In this document: one piece after another, positions 8,186 through 18,053 of the stretch
Numbering within the stretch: position 1 is the first letter of the stretch
How the letters are laid out: every line of letters begins with the position of its first letter
Assembly (NCBI RefSeq): GCF_015240255.1
Contig: NZ_CP061205.1
Location: 3,396,501 to 3,460,500, forward strand
Length of the DNA stretch: 64,000 nt
Origin: Kordiimonas pumila
Lineage (GTDB): Bacteria; Pseudomonadota; Alphaproteobacteria; Sphingomonadales; Kordiimonadaceae
Direction of reading: 5' to 3'
Notes under the pieces: generated by a model
The model's database searches: none
Told to the model about the DNA's origin: nothing
Seen by the model: the letters and a program-made list of their open reading frames with translations, nothing else
Position numbers and translations under genes: made by a program

Positions 8186-9640
8186 TTACAGCAGGCTGCC
8201 TTGCAGCATATCAGTTTGTTTTTTATCTGCTTTTTTAGGCGGTGTTTTTTTAGCGGGCGCCTGCGAAGAAGGCGGCACCACACCGCCGCCTTCCACCACC
8301 TGAACCTGGCGGCTATCATCCGCAAATCGCAGCTTTAACATGTCCCCCGCTGATAAGGCCTGCGCCTTTGAAACCGGTGTTCCGTTTGCGTCCTCAACCA
8401 GTGCAAAGCCACGGTCCAATACCCGCTCATACGACAGGCTATCCAGCATACGCCCCGTGCCCTCAAGCCTTGAAGACAAATCAGCAAGTCGGCGTGTATA
8501 CAAGGGCTGCAAGCGCTTGCCGTTTACTTCTAACTGATTGCTTCTGAATGATAAAAGCTGCGATAACCGCCCGGCACTCAGCCCACCAAGAAGCCGGTTC
8601 AGCCGAATGGATTTTGCCTGTGCAATACTAATAAGGCCGCGCGGTAGGCGCTCAGCAAGTTCATCGAAACGCTGACTTAGAAGCCCCAGCATATCCCGTG
8701 GTTTGGGAAGCCCCCGCGCCAACCCTTTAAGGCGCTCGCTGCGATCCCTGATCATAATATTTTTCTGGCCCACCAGCCTGCGACCATAGTCTGCAACTGT
8801 GTAGACAAGCTCTTCCCTAACAGGAACCGCCATTTCTGCCGCACCCGTGGGTGTCGGCGCCCGCAGGTCTGAGGCGTAATCAATAAGGGTGGTGTCGGTT
8901 TCGTGGCCAACCGCAGAGATAAGTGGAATAACACTATTGCTTGCAGCCCGCACCACCACTTCTTCATTAAACGACCACAGGTCCTCGATCGAACCACCAC
9001 CACGCGCAACAATCAGTACATCTGGACGCGGTATAGGGCTTTCTGCTGTTAAAGCGTTAAAGCCTTCAATGGCTTTTGCAATCTGGTTTGCGGCCCCTTC
9101 GCCCTGCACAAGTACAGGCCACACAATAACCCTGCGTGGGAACCTGTCTGCAAGGCGGTGTAATATATCGCGGATAACAGCGCCGGTCGGCGATGTAATA
9201 ACACCAATAACACCCGGAATATAGGGAATGGGCTTTTTACGGGCAGGGTCAAACAAACCTTCCGCCGCCAGTTTTTTCTTGCGCTCTTCAAGCAGCGCCA
9301 TAAGCGCGCCAGCGCCCGCTGGCTCCATTTTGTCAACAACCATCTGGTATTTTGACCGCGCCGGATATGTCGTAAGTTTGCCGGTGCAAACCACTTCAAG
9401 CCCGTCTTCCGGTACAAAAGAAAGCTGCGATGCACTACCACGCCAGCACACGCCGTCAATCACGGCCTGATCATCTTTGAGTGCAAAATAAACATGGCCA
9501 GAAGCAGCCCGCTTAACCCCAGAAAGCTCCGCCCGCACCCGCACATAGCCAAACTGGTCTTCAACCGACCGCTTGAGCGCGCCTGAAATTTCGGAAACCG
9601 TATATTCATATTCATTTGAGCCAAGGGCCGTATCTGACAT
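8186..9640 (-). CDS. xseA: exodeoxyribonuclease VII large subunit
   Basis: The 484-residue protein is XseA: an N-terminal OB-fold (VSEISGALKRSVEDQFG, then SGHVYFALKDD), the catalytic domain with 'GVITSPTGAVIRDILHRLADRFP', 'VARGGGSIEDLWSFNEE' and 'SAVGHETDTTLIDYASDLRAPTP', then a coiled-coil region and a Lys-rich tail. With XseB it degrades single-stranded DNA from both ends. xseB is not nearby. It is divergent from purD with 113 bp between the starts. Confidence 0.95.
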   Translation of the reverse strand: MSDTALGSNEYEYTVSEISGALKRSVEDQFGYVRVRAELSGVKRAASGHVYFALKDDQAVIDGVCWRGSASQLSFVPEDGLEVVCTGKLTTYPARSKYQMVVDKMEPAGAGALMALLEERKKKLAAEGLFDPARKKPIPYIPGVIGVITSPTGAVIRDILHRLADRFPRRVIVWPVLVQGEGAANQIAKAIEGFNALTAESPIPRPDVLIVARGGGSIEDLWSFNEEVVVRAASNSVIPLISAVGHETDTTLIDYASDLRAPTPTGAAEMAVPVREELVYTVADYGRRLVGQKNIMIRDRSERLKGLARGLPKPRDMLGLLSQRFDELAERLPRGLISIAQAKSIRLNRLLGGLSAGRLSQLLSFRSNQLEVNGKRLQPLYTRRLADLSSRLEGTGRMLDSLSYERVLDRGFALVEDANGTPVSKAQALSAGDMLKLRFADDSRQVQVVEGGGVVPPSSQAPAKKTPPKKADKKQTDMLQGSLL

Positions 9641-9753
9641 ATCTTTCTTACTTCTTGATGCTGGTTATGGATTTCAAGTCTTGCCACATTAGATGGCTAT
9701 GATACAAGGGGCCCGCCAACAAGCAACCGTCGTCTTGAAGGGAAGTCATAAAA

Positions 9754-11037
9754 ATGAATATACTTGTGATCGGGTCTGGTGGCCGTGAGCATGCTCTGTG
9801 CTGGAAAATTGCCGAAAGTCCTTTACTGCAAACCCTATACTGTTCACCCGGCAACGGCGGCACAGTGGAAGTGGCGATTAACACCCCGCTTGATACATCT
9901 GATCATAGTGAAGTTATTTCATTCTGCAAAGATCATGAAATTGAATTTGTGGTAGTTGGCCCTGAAGGTCCGCTTGTTGCAGGTCTGGTTGATGACCTAA
10001 CTGCGGCTGGCATCTTGGCTTTTGGGCCAACAGCAGGGGCTGCACGCCTTGAGGGTTCAAAAGGCTTTACCAAGGATATTTGCGCTAAATATAATATCCC
10101 GACAGCAAGTTATGGCCGTTTCAAAGATGCTGCCAGCGCCAAAAACTATATCACCAAAGAAGGCGCACCAATTGTTATTAAGGCTGACGGTCTTGCCGCT
10201 GGCAAAGGCGTTATTTTAGCGCAAACCCTAGAGGAAGCTCTTGCCGCTGTTGATTATATTTTTGACGGCGCGTTTGGCAGTGCTGGCGCTGAAGTGGTTG
10301 TTGAAGAATTCTTGACCGGCGAAGAAGCCAGCTTTTTTGCTCTCTGCGACGGCACCGCAACCCTCGCCCTTGCTACTGCCCAAGACCATAAAGCCGTAGG
10401 TGAAGGTGACACTGGTCCAAACACTGGCGGCATGGGTGCTTACTCCCCCGCCCCTGTTATGACAGATACACTCTGCAAAGAAGTGATGGACACCATTATT
10501 GCACCAACCGTGCAAGCCATGACCGATATGGGACACCCCTATCGCGGCGTGTTTTTTGCCGGCCTCATGATCACAGCAGATGGCCCAAAACTGATTGAAT
10601 ACAACTGCCGCTTTGGTGACCCTGAATGTCAGGTTCTGATGATGCGGCTGAAAAGTGATATCGTGCCCTTGCTAGTAGCCACTGCAAAGGGCGAGCTTGC
10701 AGGCGTTTCTGCTGAATGGGATGAAAAAGCTGCCTTAACTGTTGTAATGGCAGCAAAAGGTTATCCTGCTAGTTATGAAAAAGGAAGCGAGATCAAAGGC
10801 TTGGTTGCTGCGTCTGGTGACGCTGACGTCCGCATTTTCCATGCAGGCACCAAACAGGAAAACGGCCATATTCAAGCCGCTGGAGGCCGAGTACTCAATG
10901 TAACCGCGCTTGGTGCCACCGTGACAAAAGCACAGGAAAAAGCATACAAGGCTGTTGATAGTATCGACTGGTCTGATGGGTTTTGCCGCAGGGATATTGG
11001 CTGGCGTGCTATCAACCGCGAAAAAGCGACTACTTAA
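9754..11037 (+). CDS. purD: phosphoribosylamine--glycine ligase
   Basis: The 427-residue protein is GAR synthetase, the second step of de novo purine synthesis (phosphoribosylamine + glycine + ATP). It has [19 protein letters not shown] at the N-terminus, '[17 protein letters not shown]', an ATP-grasp core with '[16 protein letters not shown]', and '[14 protein letters not shown]'. Length and motifs are normal. GAAGGGAAG lies upstream of the ATG. It is transcribed away from xseA. Confidence 0.96.
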   Translation: MNILVIGSGGREHALCWKIAESPLLQTLYCSPGNGGTVEVAINTPLDTSDHSEVISFCKDHEIEFVVVGPEGPLVAGLVDDLTAAGILAFGPTAGAARLEGSKGFTKDICAKYNIPTASYGRFKDAASAKNYITKEGAPIVIKADGLAAGKGVILAQTLEEALAAVDYIFDGAFGSAGAEVVVEEFLTGEEASFFALCDGTATLALATAQDHKAVGEGDTGPNTGGMGAYSPAPVMTDTLCKEVMDTIIAPTVQAMTDMGHPYRGVFFAGLMITADGPKLIEYNCRFGDPECQVLMMRLKSDIVPLLVATAKGELAGVSAEWDEKAALTVVMAAKGYPASYEKGSEIKGLVAASGDADVRIFHAGTKQENGHIQAAGGRVLNVTALGATVTKAQEKAYKAVDSIDWSDGFCRRDIGWRAINREKATT

Positions 11038-11099
11038 GCAAAAAACCTAAAGGATTACTCTGGCACGGGACACCCTCGCACCCTGTGCTGGAGACAGCT

Positions 11100-11143
11100 T
11101 TACTGTATTAAAAATAAGTGACTTTTATTCATTTATACAGTAA
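11100..11143. promoter_or_regulatory. inverted repeat upstream of the RND pump genes
   Basis: TTACTGTAT at 11100-11108 and ATACAGTAA at 11135-11143 are perfect inverted 9-mers separated by 26 bp of AT-rich sequence. A second small hairpin, CAGGC-AAAA-GCCTG, lies at 11192-11205 just before the first pump gene. The long repeat could be a paired operator site for a regulator encoded elsewhere, or a long stem behind purD; no run of T follows it, so I favour a regulatory site. Confidence 0.4.
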
Positions 11144-11228
11144 GAGGGTAAATACAAACACGACAGGCGTAAGCCAATAACTAAAAAAACACAGGCAAAA
11201 GCCTGATAATAAAATGCGAGGATATATC

Positions 11229-12416
11229 GTGAGCAAGATTGTGAAGTTTGTAGTACCTGCCGTGGTGCTGCTGGCTAGCATAGGGTCTGTAATAGCCCTT
11301 GATGCAGCTAAATCACCCCCTGAAAAAACAGAGATTGAAGAAAGACCTACATCGCTTTATGTCGATACGGTTAAGACAGAAGACGTACGTTTAACCGTTA
11401 CCACACAGGGCGAAGTGAAAGCCAAAACAGAAATAGCCCTGATGCCACAGGTTTCCGGCAGGATTGTTTCTATTTCTGAATCATTTGCTGAAGGTGCTGG
11501 TTTTGGGTCCAATGCAACCCTTATCAAAATTGATGATGCTGATTATAATCTGGCGCTTGCAACAGCAGAAGCCCGCGTCGCTCAAACGGCTGTTGTTCTT
11601 GAAAAAGAAATGGCAGATGCCCGGATAAAGCGCAAACAGTGGGATGAATGGGTAAAAGACGGGCAACCAACGCCCCTTGCCCTGAACGCGCCACAAGTTG
11701 CAGAAGCTCAGGCACAAAAACGTGCTGCTGAAGCTGATCTTGAAACCGCAAAGCTAAACCTTTCCCGTACAAATGTTAGTGTACCTTTCCACGGCAAAGT
11801 TCTTGAACGTAGTGTAGGCTTAGGCCAGATTGTAACACCCAGCACTGAACTGGGCCGCGTATTTGCCACTGATGTTGTTGAGGTTCGGCTACCCCTCACC
11901 GATACACAGCTTGCGGAAATTGACTTGCCTATTGGCTTTGTCTCAAACGGCACAAATGCCCCAGAAGTTACTTTTAGCAGCACAGTACATAATAAATCAT
12001 ATAGCTGGGTTGGGCACATCGTGCGGGTAAATGCTGCAATCGACCGCCAAACCCGACTGATATATGCGGTTGCAGAAGTGCAGGACCCCTACGGCCAAGC
12101 AGCTGACATGGGCAAACCTCTTGCCGTTGGCATGTTTGTGAAAGCCACCATTAAAAGCGCAATACCAACCAAAACCATGGTTATGCCACGTCTCGCCTTA
12201 AGAGGGGACGACCGGATTTATGTTGTGAAAGACAACAAGTTAGAAATCCGCACCGTAGATGTAATTTCAACATCAGACGACAATGTTTATGTCTCCAGTG
12301 GTGTTGCTGAAGGCGAAATGGTTGTGACCTCGGCTGTCCGTGCCGCATACAGCGGTATGCCTGTTAGCACTATTACCCGCGCCGCGGGTAATACCCTCTC
12401 TGACACAGACCGTTAG
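11229..12416 (+). CDS. RND efflux periplasmic adaptor (HlyD/membrane fusion protein)
   Basis: The 395-residue protein has one N-terminal membrane anchor (FVVPAVVLLASIGSVIAL). The usual adaptor order follows: lipoyl-like half (VTTQGEVKAKTEIALMPQVSG), an alpha-helical hairpin, the second lipoyl half (LSRTNVSVPFHGKVLERSV), a beta-barrel and a membrane-proximal domain. GTG at 11229 is preferred over ATG at 11214 because GAGG lies 7 bp upstream. It precedes the permease gene by 11 bp, so the two form an operon. No outer-membrane TolC partner is in the window. Confidence 0.88.
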   Translation: MSKIVKFVVPAVVLLASIGSVIALDAAKSPPEKTEIEERPTSLYVDTVKTEDVRLTVTTQGEVKAKTEIALMPQVSGRIVSISESFAEGAGFGSNATLIKIDDADYNLALATAEARVAQTAVVLEKEMADARIKRKQWDEWVKDGQPTPLALNAPQVAEAQAQKRAAEADLETAKLNLSRTNVSVPFHGKVLERSVGLGQIVTPSTELGRVFATDVVEVRLPLTDTQLAEIDLPIGFVSNGTNAPEVTFSSTVHNKSYSWVGHIVRVNAAIDRQTRLIYAVAEVQDPYGQAADMGKPLAVGMFVKATIKSAIPTKTMVMPRLALRGDDRIYVVKDNKLEIRTVDVISTSDDNVYVSSGVAEGEMVVTSAVRAAYSGMPVSTITRAAGNTLSDTDR

Positions 12417-12427
12417 GGAGAAACAGC

Positions 12428-15400
12428 ATGAACAAGACAATTGAATGGTGGGCACGCAATAAAGTAGCCGCCAACCTGCTGATGATTGGTATTTTTCTGT
12501 CCGGTGTGTTTGGCTTTATGGCCATGGAGCGGGAAGTATTTCCAACAGTTCGCTTTCCAGGGCTTGCCATTACAGTAACATGGCCTGGCGCCAGCCCACA
12601 GGATGTAGAAGAACAAATTGTTTCCCGCATTGAAGAATCCATGCAGGATCTCGATAATATCGACTGGATCAGGTCTACATCATCCGAGGGTTTTGGACAA
12701 ATTATTGTCCTTGCGCTACGGGATGCAGATTTCACCCAGTTCATGAACGATGTTAAAATTCGTGTTGATTCCATATCGAGTTTTCCGCGAGATATAGAGC
12801 CACCTATTGTAAAACAGTTTGTGCAGCGCGAAGAGTTTATCAGGGTTGCTGTTTATGGTGATGTAAGTGAACGCGAACTGAAACAGACATCCGAAACACT
12901 TAGGCGCGAAGTAGCACAACTACCTGCAATTTCACTGGTGGAAACCTTTGGTACGCGTAACGAAGAAGTTTCTGTTGAAGTATCAGAAGATGCACTCCGC
13001 CGCTATAACCTTACTTTTTCAGAAGTATCCCGTGCCATTGCCAATAACTCGCTTAATTCATCTGGCGGCACCATCGAAACAGATAGCGGCGACCTGACAC
13101 TTACCGCCAGAAATCTGGCTGATACACAGCATGACTTTGAAAATATCATCATTCGACAAACCGCAGACGGCGGCATTGTGCGCGTGCGTGATGTAGCGAC
13201 AGTGATCGACGGCTTTGAGGATGTTGACTTACTTGCCAGCCTGAACGGCAAACCAGCTGTACTCTTGCAAGTTCTAAGCACCGAGAAAATGGACGTTGTT
13301 AAAGCCTCTGAATCCATTCACAAATGGATTGAGGAACGATCAAAAACACTGCCTGCCGGTATTCAAATGACCTTGTGGACTGATCAGGCAAACGAGTTTA
13401 ACAGCCGTATGTCAACAATAAGCAGTTCGGCGCTGCAAGGGCTTGTGCTGGTGCTTATTGTCCTCCTTTTAACACTGCGCCCTAAAGTCGCCTTCTGGGT
13501 TACGATGGGCATTGCTACAGCTTATGCTGGTGCCTTTGTGTTCCTCCCTGCGCTTGATGTTTCGCTAAATATGCTATCAACCTTTGCGTTCCTGCTGGTG
13601 CTTGGGATTGTTGTGGATGATGCCATTGTTATTGGCGAAAGCATCCATACAGAAAGCCAAAGAACTGGTGGCGGCATAACGGCAGCTGTATTTGGTGCTC
13701 AGATTGTTGCCAAACCTGTTATTTACGCTGTTCTAACCACCATCATTGCCTTCACGCCGTGGGTGTTTATGAACAACGAGTCCACAGAATTTACACGGCA
13801 TATTACATGGGTGGTTATCACCGCGCTTTCTTTTTCTTTGATTGAATCACTCCTGATTTTGCCAGCACACCTTTCAAAAATGAAACCGCGGGAACATGTT
13901 GGTCGATTTGGCAAATTTCAGAAAAAAATTGCAACCAGCATTACTGACTTTGCCCAGTATAAATACCGCAAAATTGGTACGGCTGCTGTAGAAAACAAAT
14001 ATCTGACAACATCCATATTTGTCTTTATTTTCATGTTTGGCTTTGGCCTGTTTTCGTCTGGTTACGTGAAAAGCAATTTTCAACCGTCCTTCGAAAGTGA
14101 AGAAATCTCCATAAATGTAACGATGCCTGAAGGCTCGCCTTACTGGCGTGCGCTTGAGATATTACAACAGCTTCAAGTCGCCGAGCAAAAACTGATCGAG
14201 CAGGAAGACCAGTTAACAGGCGGGAAAAGCAAACTGGTTGAAAACTGGTACACACGGGCGCGAAAAGACAGTGTCATTGCCATTGTGAAGCTTGCCCCGG
14301 CAGAGAACCGCAGTATAGGCGCGAAAGAAGCTGCCCTTAAGCTGCGTGACCTTATTGGTGATATTCCTGACGCCAAAGAAGTGTCCGTTACCTACGAGAA
14401 TGGTAATAACGACCCAGACTTTGAACTTTCTGTTCGACACTCTGACCTTACTATTCTGAGGCAAGCAGTTGCTGATCTTGAAGAAAAGCTGCGTACCTAT
14501 GATGCCCTTTATGACATTAGAAACAATCTAGATGCCGCATCAGAAGAAATCCGTATAAGCATGAAGCCGGGCGCAGAAAAGCTGGGCCTCACGCTTGCAG
14601 ATGTATCCTTGCAAGTTCGCCAAGCTTACTACGGCGACGAAGTGCAGCGCCTGCCTCGTGAAGGGCAGGACGTAAAGGTGAAGGTGCGGTACCCCAAAGA
14701 AACACGGCAATCTATTGAAAGTCTTGAAAACTTCCGGGTGCGTACCGCAGATGGCAACGAAGTACCGCTTAAAACTGTCGCAGAACTAACCTATGCCCCC
14801 GGCATTAAAAACATTCACCACTGGCAAATGTACCGGGCTGCACGGGTGAGTGCGGACATGAAAGATAGTGTTCGCGGTAATATTATGGAAGACCTCAATA
14901 AAAACTTCTTCCCGGAATGGGAGAAAAAATATCCCGGTATCCAGCGTGGCTCCATTGGTCAGGCCGAGGGCGAAGCTGAATTCCAACAACAGCTTGTGAA
15001 CCTGTATCTGGTAGCCATATTTGTTATGTATATGCTGCTTGCGACCGCCTTTAAAAGCTATTGGCAACCACTTGCCATTATGGTGGCCATGCCGTTTGCT
15101 TTTATTGGGGCTATATACGGCCACTATGTTGGTGATATGACCATGTCCGTATTTAGTTATTTTGGTATTGCCGCTGCAGCTGGTGTTGTGGTCAACGATA
15201 ACCTTGTTCTGGTTGATTTTAGTAACAAACTTAGGGAACGCGGCCTTAACCCTGTTGAGGCGATTGTAGAGGCGGGCGTTGCTCGGTTCAGGCCTATTCT
15301 GCTAACATCGGTTACAACCTTTATCGGTTTAACGCCTATGATGCTTGAACAGTCTATTCAAGCGGCCTTCCTAAAACCTGTGGTCATGTCCCTTTCCGCA

Positions 15401-15556
15401 GGGGTTGTGATTGCGTTTTTTGTTACTCTTCTACTCGTGCCTGCGCTTTATGCCATTGGCTATGATCTAACTATCCTGAAAGAACACCTCAAAATCAGGC
15501 TTCTACAGGCAGTAAAAAAAGATCAACCAAAGGATATTCCATCACAAGCGGAATAA
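12428..15556 (+). CDS. RND efflux permease (AcrB/HAE1-like)
   Basis: The 1042-residue protein has the RND layout: TM1 near residue 15, a large periplasmic loop, TM2-6 around 335-500, a second periplasmic loop (about 555-850) and TM8-12 at the end. The proton-relay aspartates are present as D397-D398 in GIVVDDAIVIGES. 'WPGASPQDVEEQIVSRIEE' is typical of the family. Start has AGGGAG. Substrates cannot be predicted: it is as diverged from AcrB as from MdtBC types. A terminator-like stem follows the gene. Confidence 0.92.
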   Translation: MNKTIEWWARNKVAANLLMIGIFLSGVFGFMAMEREVFPTVRFPGLAITVTWPGASPQDVEEQIVSRIEESMQDLDNIDWIRSTSSEGFGQIIVLALRDADFTQFMNDVKIRVDSISSFPRDIEPPIVKQFVQREEFIRVAVYGDVSERELKQTSETLRREVAQLPAISLVETFGTRNEEVSVEVSEDALRRYNLTFSEVSRAIANNSLNSSGGTIETDSGDLTLTARNLADTQHDFENIIIRQTADGGIVRVRDVATVIDGFEDVDLLASLNGKPAVLLQVLSTEKMDVVKASESIHKWIEERSKTLPAGIQMTLWTDQANEFNSRMSTISSSALQGLVLVLIVLLLTLRPKVAFWVTMGIATAYAGAFVFLPALDVSLNMLSTFAFLLVLGIVVDDAIVIGESIHTESQRTGGGITAAVFGAQIVAKPVIYAVLTTIIAFTPWVFMNNESTEFTRHITWVVITALSFSLIESLLILPAHLSKMKPREHVGRFGKFQKKIATSITDFAQYKYRKIGTAAVENKYLTTSIFVFIFMFGFGLFSSGYVKSNFQPSFESEEISINVTMPEGSPYWRALEILQQLQVAEQKLIEQEDQLTGGKSKLVENWYTRARKDSVIAIVKLAPAENRSIGAKEAALKLRDLIGDIPDAKEVSVTYENGNNDPDFELSVRHSDLTILRQAVADLEEKLRTYDALYDIRNNLDAASEEIRISMKPGAEKLGLTLADVSLQVRQAYYGDEVQRLPREGQDVKVKVRYPKETRQSIESLENFRVRTADGNEVPLKTVAELTYAPGIKNIHHWQMYRAARVSADMKDSVRGNIMEDLNKNFFPEWEKKYPGIQRGSIGQAEGEAEFQQQLVNLYLVAIFVMYMLLATAFKSYWQPLAIMVAMPFAFIGAIYGHYVGDMTMSVFSYFGIAAAAGVVVNDNLVLVDFSNKLRERGLNPVEAIVEAGVARFRPILLTSVTTFIGLTPMMLEQSIQAAFLKPVVMSLSAGVVIAFFVTLLLVPALYAIGYDLTILKEHLKIRLLQAVKKDQPKDIPSQAE

Positions 15557-15576
15557 GAACTTTTGAAAAGATAAAA

Positions 15577-15607
15577 GAGCCACGGGAAATATTTCTGTGG
15601 CCCTTTT
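15577..15607 (+). terminator. terminator of the RND operon
   Basis: AGAGCCACGG and CTGTGGCCCT pair around a GAAATATTT-like loop, followed by TTTTT at 15604-15608. It lies 20 bp after the permease stop and immediately before the converging ggt stop, so it may serve both strands. Confidence 0.7.
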
Positions 15608-15614
15608 TATGTCC

Positions 15615-17354
15615 TTAGTAAGCCGCCGCGAATGAACCAGGCCTGCGCGGGTCAGCCGCACCAGCGAGCAAGCCTTCTGGTGTTACCATGATCGACTGTG
15701 CAGCCCCAATGATATGAGCATTGCTGTCAAAAGGCTCTGTGGAAAGATGATGGCCCATTTTTGCCAGCAACCGCCGTGTATCAAGTGAGAAGCCCGCCTC
15801 CATAAAAATCTGGTCCGGGAACCACTGATGATGAAACCGCGGCATGTTGGTTGCTGCCTGAATATTCATATCAAACTCTACCGCATTCATAATAACATTG
15901 AGAACAGTGGTAATAATCTGTGACCCACCCGGGCTGCCTGTTGCGATATAGGGCTTGCCGTCTTTGAACACAAATGTTGGTGTCATGCTGCTCAGCGGTC
16001 GCTTGCCTGCTTCTATCGCGTTAGCTTCACCACCGAGCAAACCAAATGCGTTTGGCACACCGGCTTTTGCGGAAAAATCATCCATTTCATTATTTAGCAG
16101 GAAGCCTGCCCCCGCCACAGACTTGCTGTTACCGTATGTAAAATTCAGGGTATAGGTGTTTGCAACCATGTTACCAAACCTGTCCGCCACAGAAAAATGC
16201 GTGGTGTCATGGCTTTCATAAAGCAAGTCTGGGTCTGGCCCAATGTCAGCAGACGGCGTTGCTGTATCAGGGTTAATTTTAGCGCGGATTGCAGCCGCAT
16301 ATTTTTTAGAGGTTAGTTCTGCAACAGGCACCTTGAAAAAATCAGGATCACCAAGATATTTTGATCTATCTGCATAGGCATATTTCATGGTTTCAACCAT
16401 ACGGTGGATATAGGCCGCACTATTATGCCCCATCGAGCGCAGATCCCAGCCTTCCAGCACATTCAGCATCTGGATAACATGCACCCCGCCAGACGAAGGT
16501 GGCGGCATGGTAACGACTTTCACATTCCGAAACGTGCCTGAAACAGGTTCCCGGAAACGCACTTCATAGTTTTCCAAATCTTCATGGGTGATCAGGCCGC
16601 CACCTGTTTCCATTGTGGTGACAATTTTATCTGCAACGGCGCCTTTATAAAAACCATCAGAACCCTTTTGAGCGATAGTTTTCAGCGTCTCTGCCAGATC
16701 TACCTGCCTGAATATATCTCCCGCCACATAAGCGCTGCCATCAGGCTTGAAAAAATAACCCTTGCTAGCACTGTCTGCTAATAAGCGCTTACCGTAGCGG
16801 GAAAGCGATTCTGCAAGCTCCCACGGCACGGCAAAACCTTGTTCGGCTAATCTAATCGCAGGTGCCATCACTTCAGGGAGCGTAAGCACACCATACTGTT
16901 TTTGCGCCTCAACAAGGCCCATAACAGTACCCGGCACGCCGCTTGACTTCAGGCTAAAGCGTGACAGTTTATTATCAACCGCACCATTTGCATCTAAATA
17001 CATATCACGGCTGGCAGCTTTTGGGGCCATCTCGCGGTAATCAAGCGCAATGACTTTATCTTCGGCTTTCAGGTAAATCATCATAAAGCCACCACCACCA
17101 AGGTTGCCTGCCTGTGGGTGCGTAACAGCAAGGGCAAAGCCTGTAGCGACTGCGGCATCAACGGCATTGCCGCCAGCTTTTAATATTTCAAGACCAGCTT
17201 CGCTTGCGTAGGTTTCTTGGCTTACAACAATGCCATTTCGCGCCAGTGTGGGGTGAAACTGTGTATTATAGGTAATAAGGGGGGTCTGTGCTTCGGCTGC
17301 AAAAGACAGCGGCAACAGCACAAAAAACACAAAAATTCTCTTCACGAATGTCAT
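15615..17354 (-). CDS. ggt: gamma-glutamyltransferase
   Basis: The 579-residue precursor has a signal peptide (RIFVFFVLLPLSFAAEAQ), an N-terminal large-subunit region with 'ASEAGLEILKAGGNAVDAAVATGFAL', and the self-cleavage site before T385 in the motif DTTHFSV. That Thr becomes the nucleophile of the small subunit. GS-binding 'GSPGGSQIITTVLNV' is present. The enzyme acts in the periplasm on glutathione and gamma-glutamyl compounds. The frame is open 16 codons further up (17402), but starting at 17354 gives a clean signal peptide. Confidence 0.93.
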   Translation of the reverse strand: MTFVKRIFVFFVLLPLSFAAEAQTPLITYNTQFHPTLARNGIVVSQETYASEAGLEILKAGGNAVDAAVATGFALAVTHPQAGNLGGGGFMMIYLKAEDKVIALDYREMAPKAASRDMYLDANGAVDNKLSRFSLKSSGVPGTVMGLVEAQKQYGVLTLPEVMAPAIRLAEQGFAVPWELAESLSRYGKRLLADSASKGYFFKPDGSAYVAGDIFRQVDLAETLKTIAQKGSDGFYKGAVADKIVTTMETGGGLITHEDLENYEVRFREPVSGTFRNVKVVTMPPPSSGGVHVIQMLNVLEGWDLRSMGHNSAAYIHRMVETMKYAYADRSKYLGDPDFFKVPVAELTSKKYAAAIRAKINPDTATPSADIGPDPDLLYESHDTTHFSVADRFGNMVANTYTLNFTYGNSKSVAGAGFLLNNEMDDFSAKAGVPNAFGLLGGEANAIEAGKRPLSSMTPTFVFKDGKPYIATGSPGGSQIITTVLNVIMNAVEFDMNIQAATNMPRFHHQWFPDQIFMEAGFSLDTRRLLAKMGHHLSTEPFDSNAHIIGAAQSIMVTPEGLLAGAADPRRPGSFAAAY

Positions 17355-17486
17355 AAAAAAAAGTCCCACAGTCAGATTATATCCTCTAGCGTATCTGATC
17401 ATACTATGGGCTTAGTCAGCAAAAAAGAAAACCCCACACACAGCAAGGCTTCCTAATCACTGGCTTTAGATCACCTGACCCGATGT

Positions 17487-17951
17487 TTATTCAGGGGCAT
17501 CTACAAGGTTTGGAAAGTTTTTATCGGCTGATTTTATAAAGGCGGGAATATCCTGCTCCCACTTGGCTTTTACATCGTCATTATAATTAAGATAGAGCTT
17601 ACCATCCACAATTTTCCAAACAGTTGGATCACCTGATGCAGTATAGCCTTGGCTTACAGCCCATGCACAGTAGCCGCCATACTGCGGCGCATATTGTTCG
17701 GGGTGCGCAAGAAAAAGCGCCTTATTTTCTGCGTTTACAAAACGCCACTGCGCGCCCTTATAGTCAGTACTGAACTTTTTATTACCCTTTATCGGCTGGC
17801 CTTCTGTAAAATACACAACGGTATCATAACCACCCACAGCGACATTACTGAATGTGCCTGTATAAACCGGGTCATCACCAGCCTGCGCAAAAGAGCCAAA
17901 AGCCAGCATCATAAAAATAATAGCACAAATGCGGATACTAAGTTTTTTCAT
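17487..17951 (-). CDS. secreted YHS domain protein
   Basis: This is a 154-residue protein with a signal peptide (IRICAIIFMMLAFGSFAQA). A YHS domain follows: 'NVAVGGYDTVVYFTEGQPIKG', 'YKGAQWRFVNAENKALFLAHPEQYAPQYGGYCAWAVSQG', and 'KIVDGKLYLNYN'. The domain is small, probably binds metal, and also occurs in copper and P-type ATPase proteins. Whole proteins of this type are common and uncharacterised in alphaproteobacteria. Strong Shine-Dalgarno GAGGAA before the ATG. It stands alone. Confidence 0.85.
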   Translation of the reverse strand: MKKLSIRICAIIFMMLAFGSFAQAGDDPVYTGTFSNVAVGGYDTVVYFTEGQPIKGNKKFSTDYKGAQWRFVNAENKALFLAHPEQYAPQYGGYCAWAVSQGYTASGDPTVWKIVDGKLYLNYNDDVKAKWEQDIPAFIKSADKNFPNLVDAPE

Positions 17952-18053
17952 GGCATGTTCCTCTTAGCCTAGAGGGTATCAGTACCATACGGTGTACAGG
18001 TAGGCGCCTCACATATGGGTCAATTTTATGTGTAATTGCCTTAAAGGCCAAGG

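Noticed and set aside
11038-11228. Possible tRNA or riboswitch downstream of purD
   Set aside because: The short stems do not form a cloverleaf or a known purine aptamer; only the inverted repeats can be supported.
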